A stretch of 10,878 bases of DNA, from contig JACRBR010000309.1 of the NCBI GenBank assembly GCA_016213125.1, forward strand, positions 1 through 10,878. Reading direction: 5' to 3'. How positions within the stretch are numbered: the first letter of the stretch is position 1; the number at the start of each line of letters is the position of its first letter. The translations under genes were made by a program, and so were the position numbers. The notes below the pieces were generated by a model. The model was not told the origin of the DNA. It did no database searches and saw only the letters and a list, made by a program, of their open reading frames with translations. The stretch is from Chloroflexota bacterium. Lineage in GTDB: Bacteria; Chloroflexota; Dehalococcoidia; DSTF01; JACRBR01. Positions 1 to 6,721 of this stretch are shown one piece after another.

Positions 1-1734
1 GATAATGGCGTCAAGATCGGCGGCGACACCGCGGATTCCGTCGTCATCAAGTACAAGGAGCCGTCGTCCTACGGCAACATCGTCGGGCTGCTGATCAGCT
101 TCGCGCCGATCCTGGTGTTCGGCGCGATCCTGATCTTCATGATGCGGCAGGCGCAAGGCTCGAACAGCCAGGCGATGAACTTCGGCAAGAGCCGCGCGCG
201 CATGTTCACCGGCAACAAGCCAACGGTGACGTTCATGGACGTCGCCGGCGTCGACGAGGCGAAGGAAGAGCTCCAGGAGGTCGTCGAGTTCCTGAAGTAC
301 CCCGAGAAGTTCGCTTCCCTAGGGGCCAGGATCCCGCGCGGGGTGCTCCTGGTTGGCCCTCCCGGCACCGGTAAGACGCTGCTGTCCCGGGCCGTCGCCG
401 GGGAGGCGGGCGTGCCCTTCTTCTCGATCAGCGGCTCGGAGTTCGTCGAGATGTTCGTGGGCGTTGGCGCCAGCCGTGTCCGCGACCTGTTCGACCAGGC
501 GAAGCGCAACTCACCGTGCATCGTCTTCGTCGATGAGATCGACGCGGTCGGACGCCAGCGCGGCGCTGGCCTCGGCGGCTCACACGACGAGCGCGAGCAG
601 ACACTGAACCAGATTCTCGTCGAAATGGACGGCTTCGATACGAACACCAACGTGATCGTCGTAGCGGCGACCAACCGCCCGGACATCCTGGATCCGGCGC
701 TTCTGCGCCCCGGCCGCTTCGACCGGCAGGTGATCCTGGACTCGCCGGACAGCCGCGGCCGCAGGATGATCCTGGAGGTCCACACAAAGGGAAAGCCGTT
801 CGAGAAAGACGTAAACCTCGAGGTGCTGGCGAAGCAGACGCCGGGGTTCTCCGGGGCCGACCTGGCGAACCTGGTGAACGAAGCCGCGATCCTGGCGGCG
901 CGTCGCAACAAGAAGAAGATCACGATGGCCGAGTTCAACGAGGCCGTCGACCGCGTGATCGCCGGGCCGGAGCGGAAGAGCCGCGTGATCACGCCCAAGG
1001 AGAAGGAGATCATTGCCTACCACGAGGCGGGACACGCGCTGGTAGGCTACGTACTTCCGAACGCCGACCCGCCCTACAAGGTGAGCATCGTGTCGCGCGG
1101 TCTCGCCGGTGGGTTCACCCGGTACATGCCGGAGGAAGACAGCCACCTGCGGTCGCGGAAACAGTTCAAGGACATGCTATCCGCCGCGCTGGGCGGCCTG
1201 TGCGCGGAGGAACTGCTGCTGGACGGCGAGGCGACCACCGGCCCGTCGAACGACCTGGGCAAGGCGACGAGCATCGCCCGCAACATGGTCACCCAGTGGG
1301 GCATGAGTGAGCGGCTGGGCCCCCGAACGTTCGGCAACAAGCAGGAGCTCGTGTTCCTCGGCCGGGAGATCGGCGAGCAGCGAAACTACAGCGAGAAGGT
1401 CGCCGAGGAGATCGACGAGGAAGTGCGAAGGCTGGTCGACCACGCGTACCAGACGGCGCGAAACCTGCTGATCGAGAACCGGGAGCGGCTGGACAAACTA
1501 GTGAAGGTGCTGCTGGACAAGGAGACGATCGAGGGCGACGACCTGAAGCGCGTTCTGGACGGCCTCGACATCGAAGAGCCGCCGGCCCCTCCGGCATCGC
1601 CGCTGCCGCTGGAGGACGAGAAGCAGGAGTCGCCGGACGCGACGCCTGGCCCGCAGCCGAAGCTCGGCCCGCCGGGGCTGGCCTGGGGATCCCAATCGAA
1701 CATCACGCTAGACGCGGACGATAACGCCCGCTGA
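1..1734 (+). CDS. ftsH: ATP-dependent zinc metalloprotease FtsH (5' partial)
   Basis: Membrane-anchored AAA+ protease that unfolds and degrades misassembled membrane proteins and short-lived regulators. The reading frame is open from base 1, so the N-terminus (first membrane helix and most of the extracytoplasmic domain) lies outside the window; 577 residues are present. Visible in order: the end of the external domain, a second TM helix (about 27-48), Walker A GPPGTGKT (119-126), Walker B with D178/E179, the second region of homology starting ATNRPD (about 223) with arginine fingers R239 and R242 in RPGRFDR, zinc site HEAGH (H341, E342, H345), and probable third zinc ligand D418 in the SNDL segment. 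All catalytic residues are intact. The last 50 or so residues form a Pro/acidic tail, probably disordered, as is common in FtsH. The GTG at 115 is an internal Val codon, not a start. A hairpin follows the stop by 26 bases. Identification is very secure. Confidence 0.98.
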   Translation, partial: DNGVKIGGDTADSVVIKYKEPSSYGNIVGLLISFAPILVFGAILIFMMRQAQGSNSQAMNFGKSRARMFTGNKPTVTFMDVAGVDEAKEELQEVVEFLKYPEKFASLGARIPRGVLLVGPPGTGKTLLSRAVAGEAGVPFFSISGSEFVEMFVGVGASRVRDLFDQAKRNSPCIVFVDEIDAVGRQRGAGLGGSHDEREQTLNQILVEMDGFDTNTNVIVVAATNRPDILDPALLRPGRFDRQVILDSPDSRGRRMILEVHTKGKPFEKDVNLEVLAKQTPGFSGADLANLVNEAAILAARRNKKKITMAEFNEAVDRVIAGPERKSRVITPKEKEIIAYHEAGHALVGYVLPNADPPYKVSIVSRGLAGGFTRYMPEEDSHLRSRKQFKDMLSAALGGLCAEELLLDGEATTGPSNDLGKATSIARNMVTQWGMSERLGPRTFGNKQELVFLGREIGEQRNYSEKVAEEIDEEVRRLVDHAYQTARNLLIENRERLDKLVKVLLDKETIEGDDLKRVLDGLDIEEPPAPPASPLPLEDEKQESPDATPGPQPKLGPPGLAWGSQSNITLDADDNAR

Positions 1735-1760
1735 TTCCAGCGGATGGCATGATTCGAACA

Positions 1761-1792
1761 GGGCTCCCGGCAACGGGGGCCCTTCCGCTTTC
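1761..1792 (+). terminator. Probable terminator after ftsH
   Basis: Arm GGGCTCCCG (1761-1769) pairs with CGGGGGCCC (1774-1782): 9 bp with one T-G wobble, closed by a GCAA (GNRA) tetraloop at 1770-1773. The following bases are pyrimidine-rich (TTCCGCTTTCC) but not a clean T-run, so intrinsic termination may be weak. It could instead be part of a leader for the ABC-F gene downstream. Confidence 0.6.
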
Positions 1793-1800
1793 CGGGGCGC

Positions 1801-1857
1801 ATGGGTGGGCGTAAGGAAACCAGCCTCGCGGTGTACGCGAGTGGACGACCATGGTGA
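1801..1857 (+). other. Possible 18-codon leader ORF upstream of the ABC-F gene
   Basis: An ATG at 1801 opens a frame reading MGGRKETSLAVYASGRPW and stops with TGA at 1855-1857, six bases before the ABC-F start at 1864. Only a weak G-rich stretch (CGGGGCGC) lies directly upstream, so translation is uncertain. Some antibiotic-resistance ABC-F genes are known to be controlled by upstream small ORFs through attenuation; placing this one in that class is inference. A short frame like this also arises easily by chance. Confidence 0.2.
1825..1841 (+). promoter_or_regulatory. Hairpin ahead of the ABC-F start
   Basis: CTCGCG (1825-1830), loop GTGTA, CGCGAG (1836-1841): a perfect 6-bp GC-rich stem inside the possible leader ORF, ending 22 bases before the ABC-F start codon. 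In the mRNA it could fold close to the ribosome-binding region. No T-run follows, so it is not an intrinsic terminator by itself. Confidence 0.3.
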
Positions 1858-1863
1858 GTTGAG

Positions 1864-3744
1864 ATGGAGCTACTCCGGTTTCAGAACGTCAGCAAGGACT
1901 ACGGTCATCGACCCGTCCTGGACGACGTGACGTTTCGACTTGGCGCCGGCGACAAAGCCGGCCTCATCGGTGCGAACGGCGCCGGCAAGACGACGATCCT
2001 GCGACTCCTGCTTGGGCAGGAGAAGCCCAGCGGCGGCGTCATTACGCGAGCGTCGGGTCTCCGCCTTGGTTACGTCCCCCAGTACGTCGAAGTCGAACCC
2101 GGCGCGACCATCATTGGCGTCGTCCTCGCCGATCACACGCGCGCCGCCGCCGCGCTTCGAGAGACTGAGCAGCGCCTGGCCGTGGCAGATGCGGCCGCGA
2201 TCGAGCAGGCGACGCGGAGCTACGACGAGGCGCTGGCCGGGTATGAACGAGCGGGCGGCGACCTGCTCCCCGCGCGGGCCGAGGCGATGCTGGACGCGTT
2301 TGGCCTCGGCGGGCGCGGCGACCAGCCGGTCGAGCAGCTCTCCGGGGGGGAACGGAACGTCCTTTCGCTGGCCCAGGCTCTGCTGGCCGAACCGGACCTG
2401 CTGGTGCTCGACGAGCCGGGCAACCATCTCGACTTCGCGGGCCTCGCTTGGCTCGAGCGATTCCTGTCGCAATTCCGCGGCGCTGTCCTCATGGTCTCGC
2501 ACAACCGCTACCTTCTGGACCGCGTGGCCGGCAGGATCCTGCATCTGCACGACGGTACGGTGGACGCCTACGCGGGCAACTACTCGGCGTACCGGGCGGA
2601 GTCGCTCCGGCAGAAGCTCGCGCAGCGCGCCGATTATGTCGCCAACCAGAAGCGGCTCGACCAGCTCGAAGAGCTCGTCCGCCGCTTTCGCGAGATCGCG
2701 CAGCGCACTGCGGACCCTGCGTGGGGAAAGCGGCTCCGCGCGCGCAAGTCACAGCTCGAGCGCGAGCGAGCGCAGGCCGTCGAGAAGCCCGCGGCCGAGG
2801 CTGCGCCGCTGCACCTGTCCCTCTCGCGCGACACCAGCAAGGCCGAGGTGGCGCTGCAGGTGCGCGGATATACGAAAGCCTTCGGCGAACGCACGTTGTT
2901 CTCCGACGCCAGCATGGACATCCGCATCGGCCAGCGAGTCGCCATCATCGGGCCGAACGGCTGCGGTAAGACCACCTTCCTGCGGGACGTCCTCGCACGC
3001 GGGTCGTGGGACGACGACGTGATCCGGGTCGGACCAAGCCTGCGTGTCGGCTACTGCGCGCAGGAGCAGGACGTCCTCGACGACCACCGGACCGTCCTGG
3101 GACAGATCCTGGTCGAGCCGAATATGACCCGCGAAAGGGCCTTCGCGGTCCTGGCGCGTTTCATGTTCGGGGCCAACGACCTCGATAAGCGCGTCGGCGA
3201 TCTTTCGGGCGGCGAGCGCAACCGGCTGCAACTCGCGCGCCTGTCGATCCAGCAACCGGACTTCCTCATCCTGGACGAGCCGACGAACCACCTGGATATC
3301 CCCGCCTGCGAGGCCATCGAGGATGCGTTGGCGGACTTCACCGGCACCCTGCTGCTGGTCTCGCACGACCGCTACTTGCTCGACAAGGCGGCCGACCACG
3401 TCGTGGAGGTCATCGACGGGCGGTTTGAGCCGTTTACGGGCAACTTCTCCGAGTACTGGTCGACACGTCAGGCGGCGCCGGCCGCCACGAAGGTCCGGGT
3501 GGCCACCCGCCGTTCGGCCCGGGAGCGCCCGAGGACGGGCGGCAGCCCCTCATCAGCGGCGAGTCAGCTGCAGACCCGGATCGAGGCGGCGGAGCGGGAG
3601 CGGGAGGCGCTGGAGAAGCGGGTCTCAGAGGCGTTCACCCAGGGAGACCATCGGGAGGGTTCCCGGGCGTCGCACCTGTTGGAGCAGCAGCAGCGGCGCA
3701 TCGAAGAGCTGTACCGGAGGTGGCTGGCGGAAGACGGAGGGTAG
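1864..3744 (+). CDS. ABC-F family ATPase (ribosome-associated, Uup/EttA/YdiF-like)
   Basis: Soluble twin-ATPase protein of 626 residues with no membrane segments. ABC-F proteins bind the ribosomal E site and act on the P-site tRNA, either as translation factors or by dislodging ribosome-targeting antibiotics. Domain 1 has Walker A GANGAGKT (36-43), signature LSGGE (159-163) and Walker B with D183/E184. An interdomain linker (about 240-325, charged and helical) is the tRNA-contacting element. Domain 2 has Walker A GPNGCGKT (363-370), signature LSGGE (447-451), Walker B D471/E472, then the SHDRY switch. A Thr/Pro/Arg-rich spacer and a coiled coil (about 553-622) end the protein, resembling Uup/YdiF types. 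The first Walker B segment reads DEPGNHLD; the second has the usual DEPTNHLD. The ATG at 1864 is chosen because domain 1 starts there; the Shine-Dalgarno is weak (GGTGAG, GAG). Housekeeping and resistance subtypes cannot be separated by eye. Confidence 0.93.
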   Translation: MELLRFQNVSKDYGHRPVLDDVTFRLGAGDKAGLIGANGAGKTTILRLLLGQEKPSGGVITRASGLRLGYVPQYVEVEPGATIIGVVLADHTRAAAALRETEQRLAVADAAAIEQATRSYDEALAGYERAGGDLLPARAEAMLDAFGLGGRGDQPVEQLSGGERNVLSLAQALLAEPDLLVLDEPGNHLDFAGLAWLERFLSQFRGAVLMVSHNRYLLDRVAGRILHLHDGTVDAYAGNYSAYRAESLRQKLAQRADYVANQKRLDQLEELVRRFREIAQRTADPAWGKRLRARKSQLERERAQAVEKPAAEAAPLHLSLSRDTSKAEVALQVRGYTKAFGERTLFSDASMDIRIGQRVAIIGPNGCGKTTFLRDVLARGSWDDDVIRVGPSLRVGYCAQEQDVLDDHRTVLGQILVEPNMTRERAFAVLARFMFGANDLDKRVGDLSGGERNRLQLARLSIQQPDFLILDEPTNHLDIPACEAIEDALADFTGTLLLVSHDRYLLDKAADHVVEVIDGRFEPFTGNFSEYWSTRQAAPAATKVRVATRRSARERPRTGGSPSSAASQLQTRIEAAEREREALEKRVSEAFTQGDHREGSRASHLLEQQQRRIEELYRRWLAEDGG

Positions 3745-3793
3745 TGACCCTTGCGCCTTCTGCTAGATTGGAGATGACCCTCGGCCCGGCTCT

Positions 3794-3823
3794 TTGACAC
3801 TCCGCGGAGACCGCCGATAGAAT
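3794..3823 (+). promoter_or_regulatory. Sigma-70-type promoter of rplU-rpmA-rpmE
   Basis: TTGACA (3794-3799, exact -35 consensus), an 18-base spacer, then TAGAAT (3818-3823, five of six matches to the -10 consensus). It lies 46 bases before the rplU start, in the gap after the ABC-F gene. Transcription should start near 3830. This is the clearest promoter in the window and fits a highly expressed ribosomal-protein unit. Confidence 0.82.
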
Positions 3824-3829
3824 AAGTGG

Positions 3830-3845
3830 CCTGCCGAACGGCGGG
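3830..3845 (+). promoter_or_regulatory. 5'-end hairpin of the rplU leader
   Basis: CCTGCC (3830-3835), loop GAAC, GGCGGG (3840-3845): a 6-bp stem with one T-G wobble, located almost exactly at the predicted transcription start. It could stabilise the mRNA 5' end or take part in L21 autoregulation, since rplU leaders are regulated in some bacteria. That role is inference. Confidence 0.35.
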
Positions 3846-3858
3846 CGTTCTGTTGTCT

Positions 3859-3863
3859 GGAGG
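3859..3863 (+). promoter_or_regulatory. Ribosome binding site fixing the rplU TTG start
   Basis: GGAGG (3859-3863) sits six bases before TTG at 3870. This supports the unusual TTG start, whose product begins MYAVVRTGGKQY exactly as L21 proteins do. Confidence 0.85.
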
Positions 3864-3869
3864 ATTCCC

Positions 3870-4388
3870 TTGTACGCCGTGGTGCGCACCGGAGGCAAGC
3901 AATACCGGGTCGAAGAAGGCCGTGCGCTCAAGATCGAGCGCCTCGCCGGTGAGGTTGGCGACGTGGTCGAGGTGGGCGACGTGCTGCTGATGGACGACGG
4001 CAGCGGCGTGACCGTCGGGGCGCCTACGATCAGCGGGGCGCGCGTGCTGGGCACGATCGCCGAGCAAGGGCGGTCCAAGAAGATCATCGTCTTCCGGTAC
4101 AAGGCCAAAACCCGCTACCGGAAAAAGACGGGCCACCGGCAGCCCTTCACGAAGGTGCTGATCGAGGACATCCTCCTCCCCGGCCAGGAGCCCAAGCCGA
4201 AGGCCGCGGTGGAGCCGGAGCCTCTGGAGGCGGAGGCCGAGCCGCCGAAGGGCCGCCGCGCACGCAAGGCCGCGCATGCCACAGCAGCGGTCGAACCGGA
4301 TGTCGCGCCTGAGGCAACCGTTCCAGCTACCGATACGCCGGCGGAGGCAGCCGAGAAGCCCAAGCGCTCGCGCAGGAAGGCAGAGTAG
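3870..4388 (+). CDS. rplU: 50S ribosomal protein L21 with long C-terminal extension
   Basis: Large-subunit protein that binds 23S rRNA. The product has 172 residues against about 103 for a typical L21. Residues 1-104 are the complete L21 domain: MYAVVRTGGKQYRVEEG at the start and the family signature TGHRQPFTKVLIEDI at about 87-101. Residues 105-172 are an extra low-complexity tail of Ala, Pro, Glu and Lys/Arg, acidic in the middle and strongly basic at the end (KRSRRKAE). The TTG start is supported by a well-placed GGAGG. It is the first gene of a three-gene ribosomal unit driven by the promoter at 3794-3823; rpmA starts three bases after its stop. Such tails are probably disordered and surface-exposed; their function is unknown. 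Confidence 0.96.
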   Translation: MYAVVRTGGKQYRVEEGRALKIERLAGEVGDVVEVGDVLLMDDGSGVTVGAPTISGARVLGTIAEQGRSKKIIVFRYKAKTRYRKKTGHRQPFTKVLIEDILLPGQEPKPKAAVEPEPLEAEAEPPKGRRARKAAHATAAVEPDVAPEATVPATDTPAEAAEKPKRSRRKAE

Positions 4389-4391
4389 GTT

Positions 4392-4661
4392 ATGGCACAC
4401 AAGAAGGGCGTCGGCAGCAGCAGGAACGGCCGCGACAGCAACAGCCAGCGCCTGGGCGTCAAGCGCTCGGATGGCCAGGTGGTGCTGCCCGGCACGATCA
4501 TCCTGCGCCAGCGCGGCACGCGCTTCCACCCGGGCCGCAACGTCGGCGTCGGCCGCGACCACACGCTCCACGCGCTCGTTGAGGGCGCCGTGAAGTTCGA
4601 GCACTACGCGAAGAACCGCCGCAAGAAAGTCAGCGTCTACCCGGTGACAGCCGGCAGCTAA
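4392..4661 (+). CDS. rpmA: 50S ribosomal protein L27
   Basis: L27 of 89 residues, normal length. Its N-terminal arm reaches towards the peptidyl-transferase centre. It starts directly with MAHKKGVGSSRNGRDS, the classic mature terminus, so there is no cleavable N-terminal extension of the kind found in Firmicutes that must be removed by the Prp protease. Conserved blocks RLGVKR, GTIILRQRGTRFHPG and NVGVGRDHTLHAL are present. The start lies three bases after the rplU stop; AGGAAGG at 4374-4380, inside the end of rplU, is the likely ribosome binding site. It is cotranscribed with rplU, the usual partner. Confidence 0.98.
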   Translation: MAHKKGVGSSRNGRDSNSQRLGVKRSDGQVVLPGTIILRQRGTRFHPGRNVGVGRDHTLHALVEGAVKFEHYAKNRRKKVSVYPVTAGS

Positions 4662-4693
4662 CGCATCGAGTGACCCAGCGAAAGAGTATTCCC

Positions 4694-4966
4694 GTGAAGG
4701 CCAAGATCCACCCTGACTACGTCGAAGCGCGCGTCCACTGCGCCTGCGGCAACAGCTTCGAGACCCGCGCGACCAAGTCCGACCTGCACGTCGATATCTG
4801 CAGCGCCTGCCACCCCTTCTTCACGGGCCAGCAGCGCATCGTGGACACGGCGGGCCGCGTCGAGCGGTTCACCAAGCGGCTGCAGAAGTCGACCGCCGTC
4901 CAGGAACAGCGCTCGACCACGAAGAAGAGCAAGAGCAAGGCCCCCGCGGCCGAACCGACGGCCTAG
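4694..4966 (+). CDS. rpmE: 50S ribosomal protein L31, zinc-binding (C+) type
   Basis: L31 helps bridge the two ribosomal subunits. The GTG at 4694 is chosen because it gives the standard start (VKAKIHPDY; E. coli begins MKKDIHPKY) with a modest AAAGAG seven bases upstream. A GTG at 4670 would add eight residues unknown in the family and has no visible Shine-Dalgarno. From 4694 the protein has 90 residues. Four cysteines, C16 and C18 (CACGN) and C36 and C39 (CSACHPF), match the zinc-binding form, which zinc-starved cells commonly replace with a cysteine-free paralogue. The core ends near residue 66 (GRVERFTKRLQK); about 24 extra Lys/Ser/Ala-rich residues follow. It is last in the rplU-rpmA-rpmE unit, with a strong terminator 21 bases after the stop. 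Confidence 0.95.
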   Translation: MKAKIHPDYVEARVHCACGNSFETRATKSDLHVDICSACHPFFTGQQRIVDTAGRVERFTKRLQKSTAVQEQRSTTKKSKSKAPAAEPTA

Positions 4967-4987
4967 GACCCGTTACCCATGCCCACG

Positions 4988-5016
4988 AAGAGCGCCCCAT
5001 CGCGGGCGCTCTTTTT
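4988..5016 (+). terminator. Intrinsic terminator of the ribosomal-protein unit
   Basis: AAGAGCGCCC (4988-4997) pairs perfectly with GGGCGCTCTT (5004-5013) around a six-base loop CATCGC, followed by a T-run (5012-5016) and CT. It is a textbook Rho-independent terminator, placed just after the rpmE stop. It separates this unit from the amidohydrolase. Confidence 0.93.
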
Positions 5017-5067
5017 CTAATCCGTTCGCAGTTCCGTCTCCTTGAGCCGCGTGGTATCTCCTTACCC

Positions 5068-6645
5068 ATGCCAGACCTGGTGATTCGCAACGCCCGCATC
5101 TGGACCGGCGATCCCGCGCGGCCGGCGGCATCGGCGGCGGTCGTACGCGATGGCAGGTTCGCGCACGTTGGCAGCGAACCCGAGATCAGCGCGCCGCCCG
5201 GCGCCGAGGTGATCGACGTCGGCGGGCGTTTCGTCACGCCCGGGTTCACCGACGCGCACGTGCACCTGCTGGGGACCGGGCTGGGCATGGGGTCGGTGCA
5301 ACTCAAGGAAGTACCCAGCGTCGAAGAAGCGTTGCGCCGCGTCGGTGAACGCGTCGCCCTGAGCCCGGCCGGATCGTGGGTGACCGGAGCGGGGTGGGAC
5401 CAGAATCTCTGGCCCGGCGCCGCCTTCCCGAACCGCCTGCATCTCGACGCCATTTCTCCCGACCATCCCGTGGTGCTCACGCAGGCCTCCGGGCACTGCA
5501 CCTGGGTGAACTCCGCCGGCCTTCGCGCCGCCGGGATCACCGGGGCGACGCCGAGTCCTGAGGGCGGCGCCATCGACATCGGCGACGACGGCGAACCGAC
5601 TGGCATCCTGCGCGATAACGCGTCGCGCCTGGTCACCGCCGTGATGCCCCGCCTGACGCAGACCGATCGCATCGCCGCCATCGAGGAGGCGGTACGCTCC
5701 GCCCACATGCTGGGCGTCACCGGCGTCCACGCCATGGACGTGAGCCGCGGCGAGTTCCAGGCGTTGCACGCGCTCAACGACTCCGGGCGACTAGGGTTGC
5801 GCGTGCGGCCCTTCCTGTCGCACCAGAAGCTCGACGAGTGGATCGAGCGCGGCATCACGACGGGTGACGGCGACGACATGCTCCGCATCGGCGGCGTGAA
5901 GTTCTTCACCGACGGCGCCCTGGGTTCGCTCACCGCGTGGATGTTCGAGCCGTATGAGGATTCGACCGCGCGCGGGTTTCCTTTGCAGCCCGTCGAGGAC
6001 CTCGAACGTGACGTGCGCCACTGCCTCGGACGCGGGCTCGCACCGGCGGTGCACGCCATCGGGGATCGCGCGAACCACGAGGCGCTCAACATCTTCGAGC
6101 GAGCACGCGCCCTTGCACCGGCGCTACCCCGGCGCATCGAGCATGCCCAGCTGGTGCGCGCCGATGACGTCGCGCGGTTCGCCGCGTTAGGCGTGACCGC
6201 TTCGGTGCAGCCGATCCACGCCACGCAGGACCAGCACAAGTCGGATCGATCGTGGGGGCAGCGCAGCCGTCTCGCCTACGCCTACCGTTCGCTGGAGTCA
6301 TCGGGCGCGGACCTTGCATTCGGCTCCGACGCACCGGTGGAGACGATGGACCCCCTGGCGGGCATCCATGCAGCCGTGACCCGCAGGAATGCCGCGGGCG
6401 AGCCGCCTGGCGGCTGGTATCCGAACCAGAGGGTCGAGATTGAAGACGCGCTACGGCACTACACCACCGGGCCCGCGAAGGCGGTCGGCGAACAGCAGCG
6501 CTTCGGGCGCATCGCGAAGGGGTACCACGCCGACTTCGTCGTGCTCAGCGACGATCCACGATCACAGGCCGATCCGATGCACCTGCTCGACCTGCCGGTC
6601 GTGATAACTGCTGTGGGAGGCGAGATCGTCTACCAGACGGACTGA
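5068..6645 (+). CDS. YtcJ-like metal-dependent amidohydrolase (Amidohydro_3)
   Basis: Probable cytoplasmic hydrolase of amide or related C-N bonds; 525 residues, normal for this group, which includes N-substituted formamide deformylase. The N-terminal beta-sandwich part (DLVIRNARIWTGD, then a GRFVTPGFTDAHVH block) leads into a TIM barrel. Metal-site residues seen: H64 and H66 in DAHVH, K278 in VKFFTDG, H329 in HAIGD, H359 in RIEHAQ, and D421 in FGSDAP. All expected metal ligands are present, so the enzyme should be active. There is no signal peptide. The substrate cannot be told from sequence, as this family is very diverse. The ATG at 5068 follows a terminator and has no clear Shine-Dalgarno; TATCTC at 5055-5060 could be a -10 element giving an almost leaderless message, but no good -35 is seen. 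It is probably a single-gene unit. Confidence 0.93.
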   Translation: MPDLVIRNARIWTGDPARPAASAAVVRDGRFAHVGSEPEISAPPGAEVIDVGGRFVTPGFTDAHVHLLGTGLGMGSVQLKEVPSVEEALRRVGERVALSPAGSWVTGAGWDQNLWPGAAFPNRLHLDAISPDHPVVLTQASGHCTWVNSAGLRAAGITGATPSPEGGAIDIGDDGEPTGILRDNASRLVTAVMPRLTQTDRIAAIEEAVRSAHMLGVTGVHAMDVSRGEFQALHALNDSGRLGLRVRPFLSHQKLDEWIERGITTGDGDDMLRIGGVKFFTDGALGSLTAWMFEPYEDSTARGFPLQPVEDLERDVRHCLGRGLAPAVHAIGDRANHEALNIFERARALAPALPRRIEHAQLVRADDVARFAALGVTASVQPIHATQDQHKSDRSWGQRSRLAYAYRSLESSGADLAFGSDAPVETMDPLAGIHAAVTRRNAAGEPPGGWYPNQRVEIEDALRHYTTGPAKAVGEQQRFGRIAKGYHADFVVLSDDPRSQADPMHLLDLPVVITAVGGEIVYQTD

Positions 6646-6677
6646 GGCGTTATGTCGCGCCAGGCCAAATGGTACGT

Positions 6678-6706
6678 TTGCCCCCCTCGCGGCGCCACCG
6701 TATCAG
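6678..6706 (+). promoter_or_regulatory. Candidate promoter of the lipoprotein gene
   Basis: TTGCCC (6678-6683), 17-base spacer, TATCAG (6701-6706), each four of six matches to sigma-70 consensus. It lies in the 76-base gap before the lipoprotein start, and GAGG at 6714-6717 could serve as a ribosome binding site. The match is moderate and may be chance. Confidence 0.35.
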
Positions 6707-6721
6707 CTAGGCTGAGGCGTC

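Noticed and set aside
69..1013. Long minus-strand frame opposite ftsH
   Set aside because: It lies wholly antisense to an unmistakable ftsH; its product is Ser/Arg-rich without domains, as expected for a shadow frame in GC-rich DNA.
1741..1800. tRNA-like TTCGAA segment after ftsH
   Set aside because: No acceptor stem, D-arm or anticodon arm can be built around it; the hairpin there fits a terminator better.
3564..4604. Minus-strand frame spanning the end of the ABC-F gene, rplU and rpmA
   Set aside because: It covers three well-supported plus-strand genes and a promoter, and its product has a Leu/Arg/Ala bias without recognisable motifs.
4869..6239. Long minus-strand frame opposite rpmE and the amidohydrolase
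   Set aside because: It would cross a strong terminator and oppose an enzyme with all metal ligands intact; the product is low-complexity Ser/Arg/Thr.
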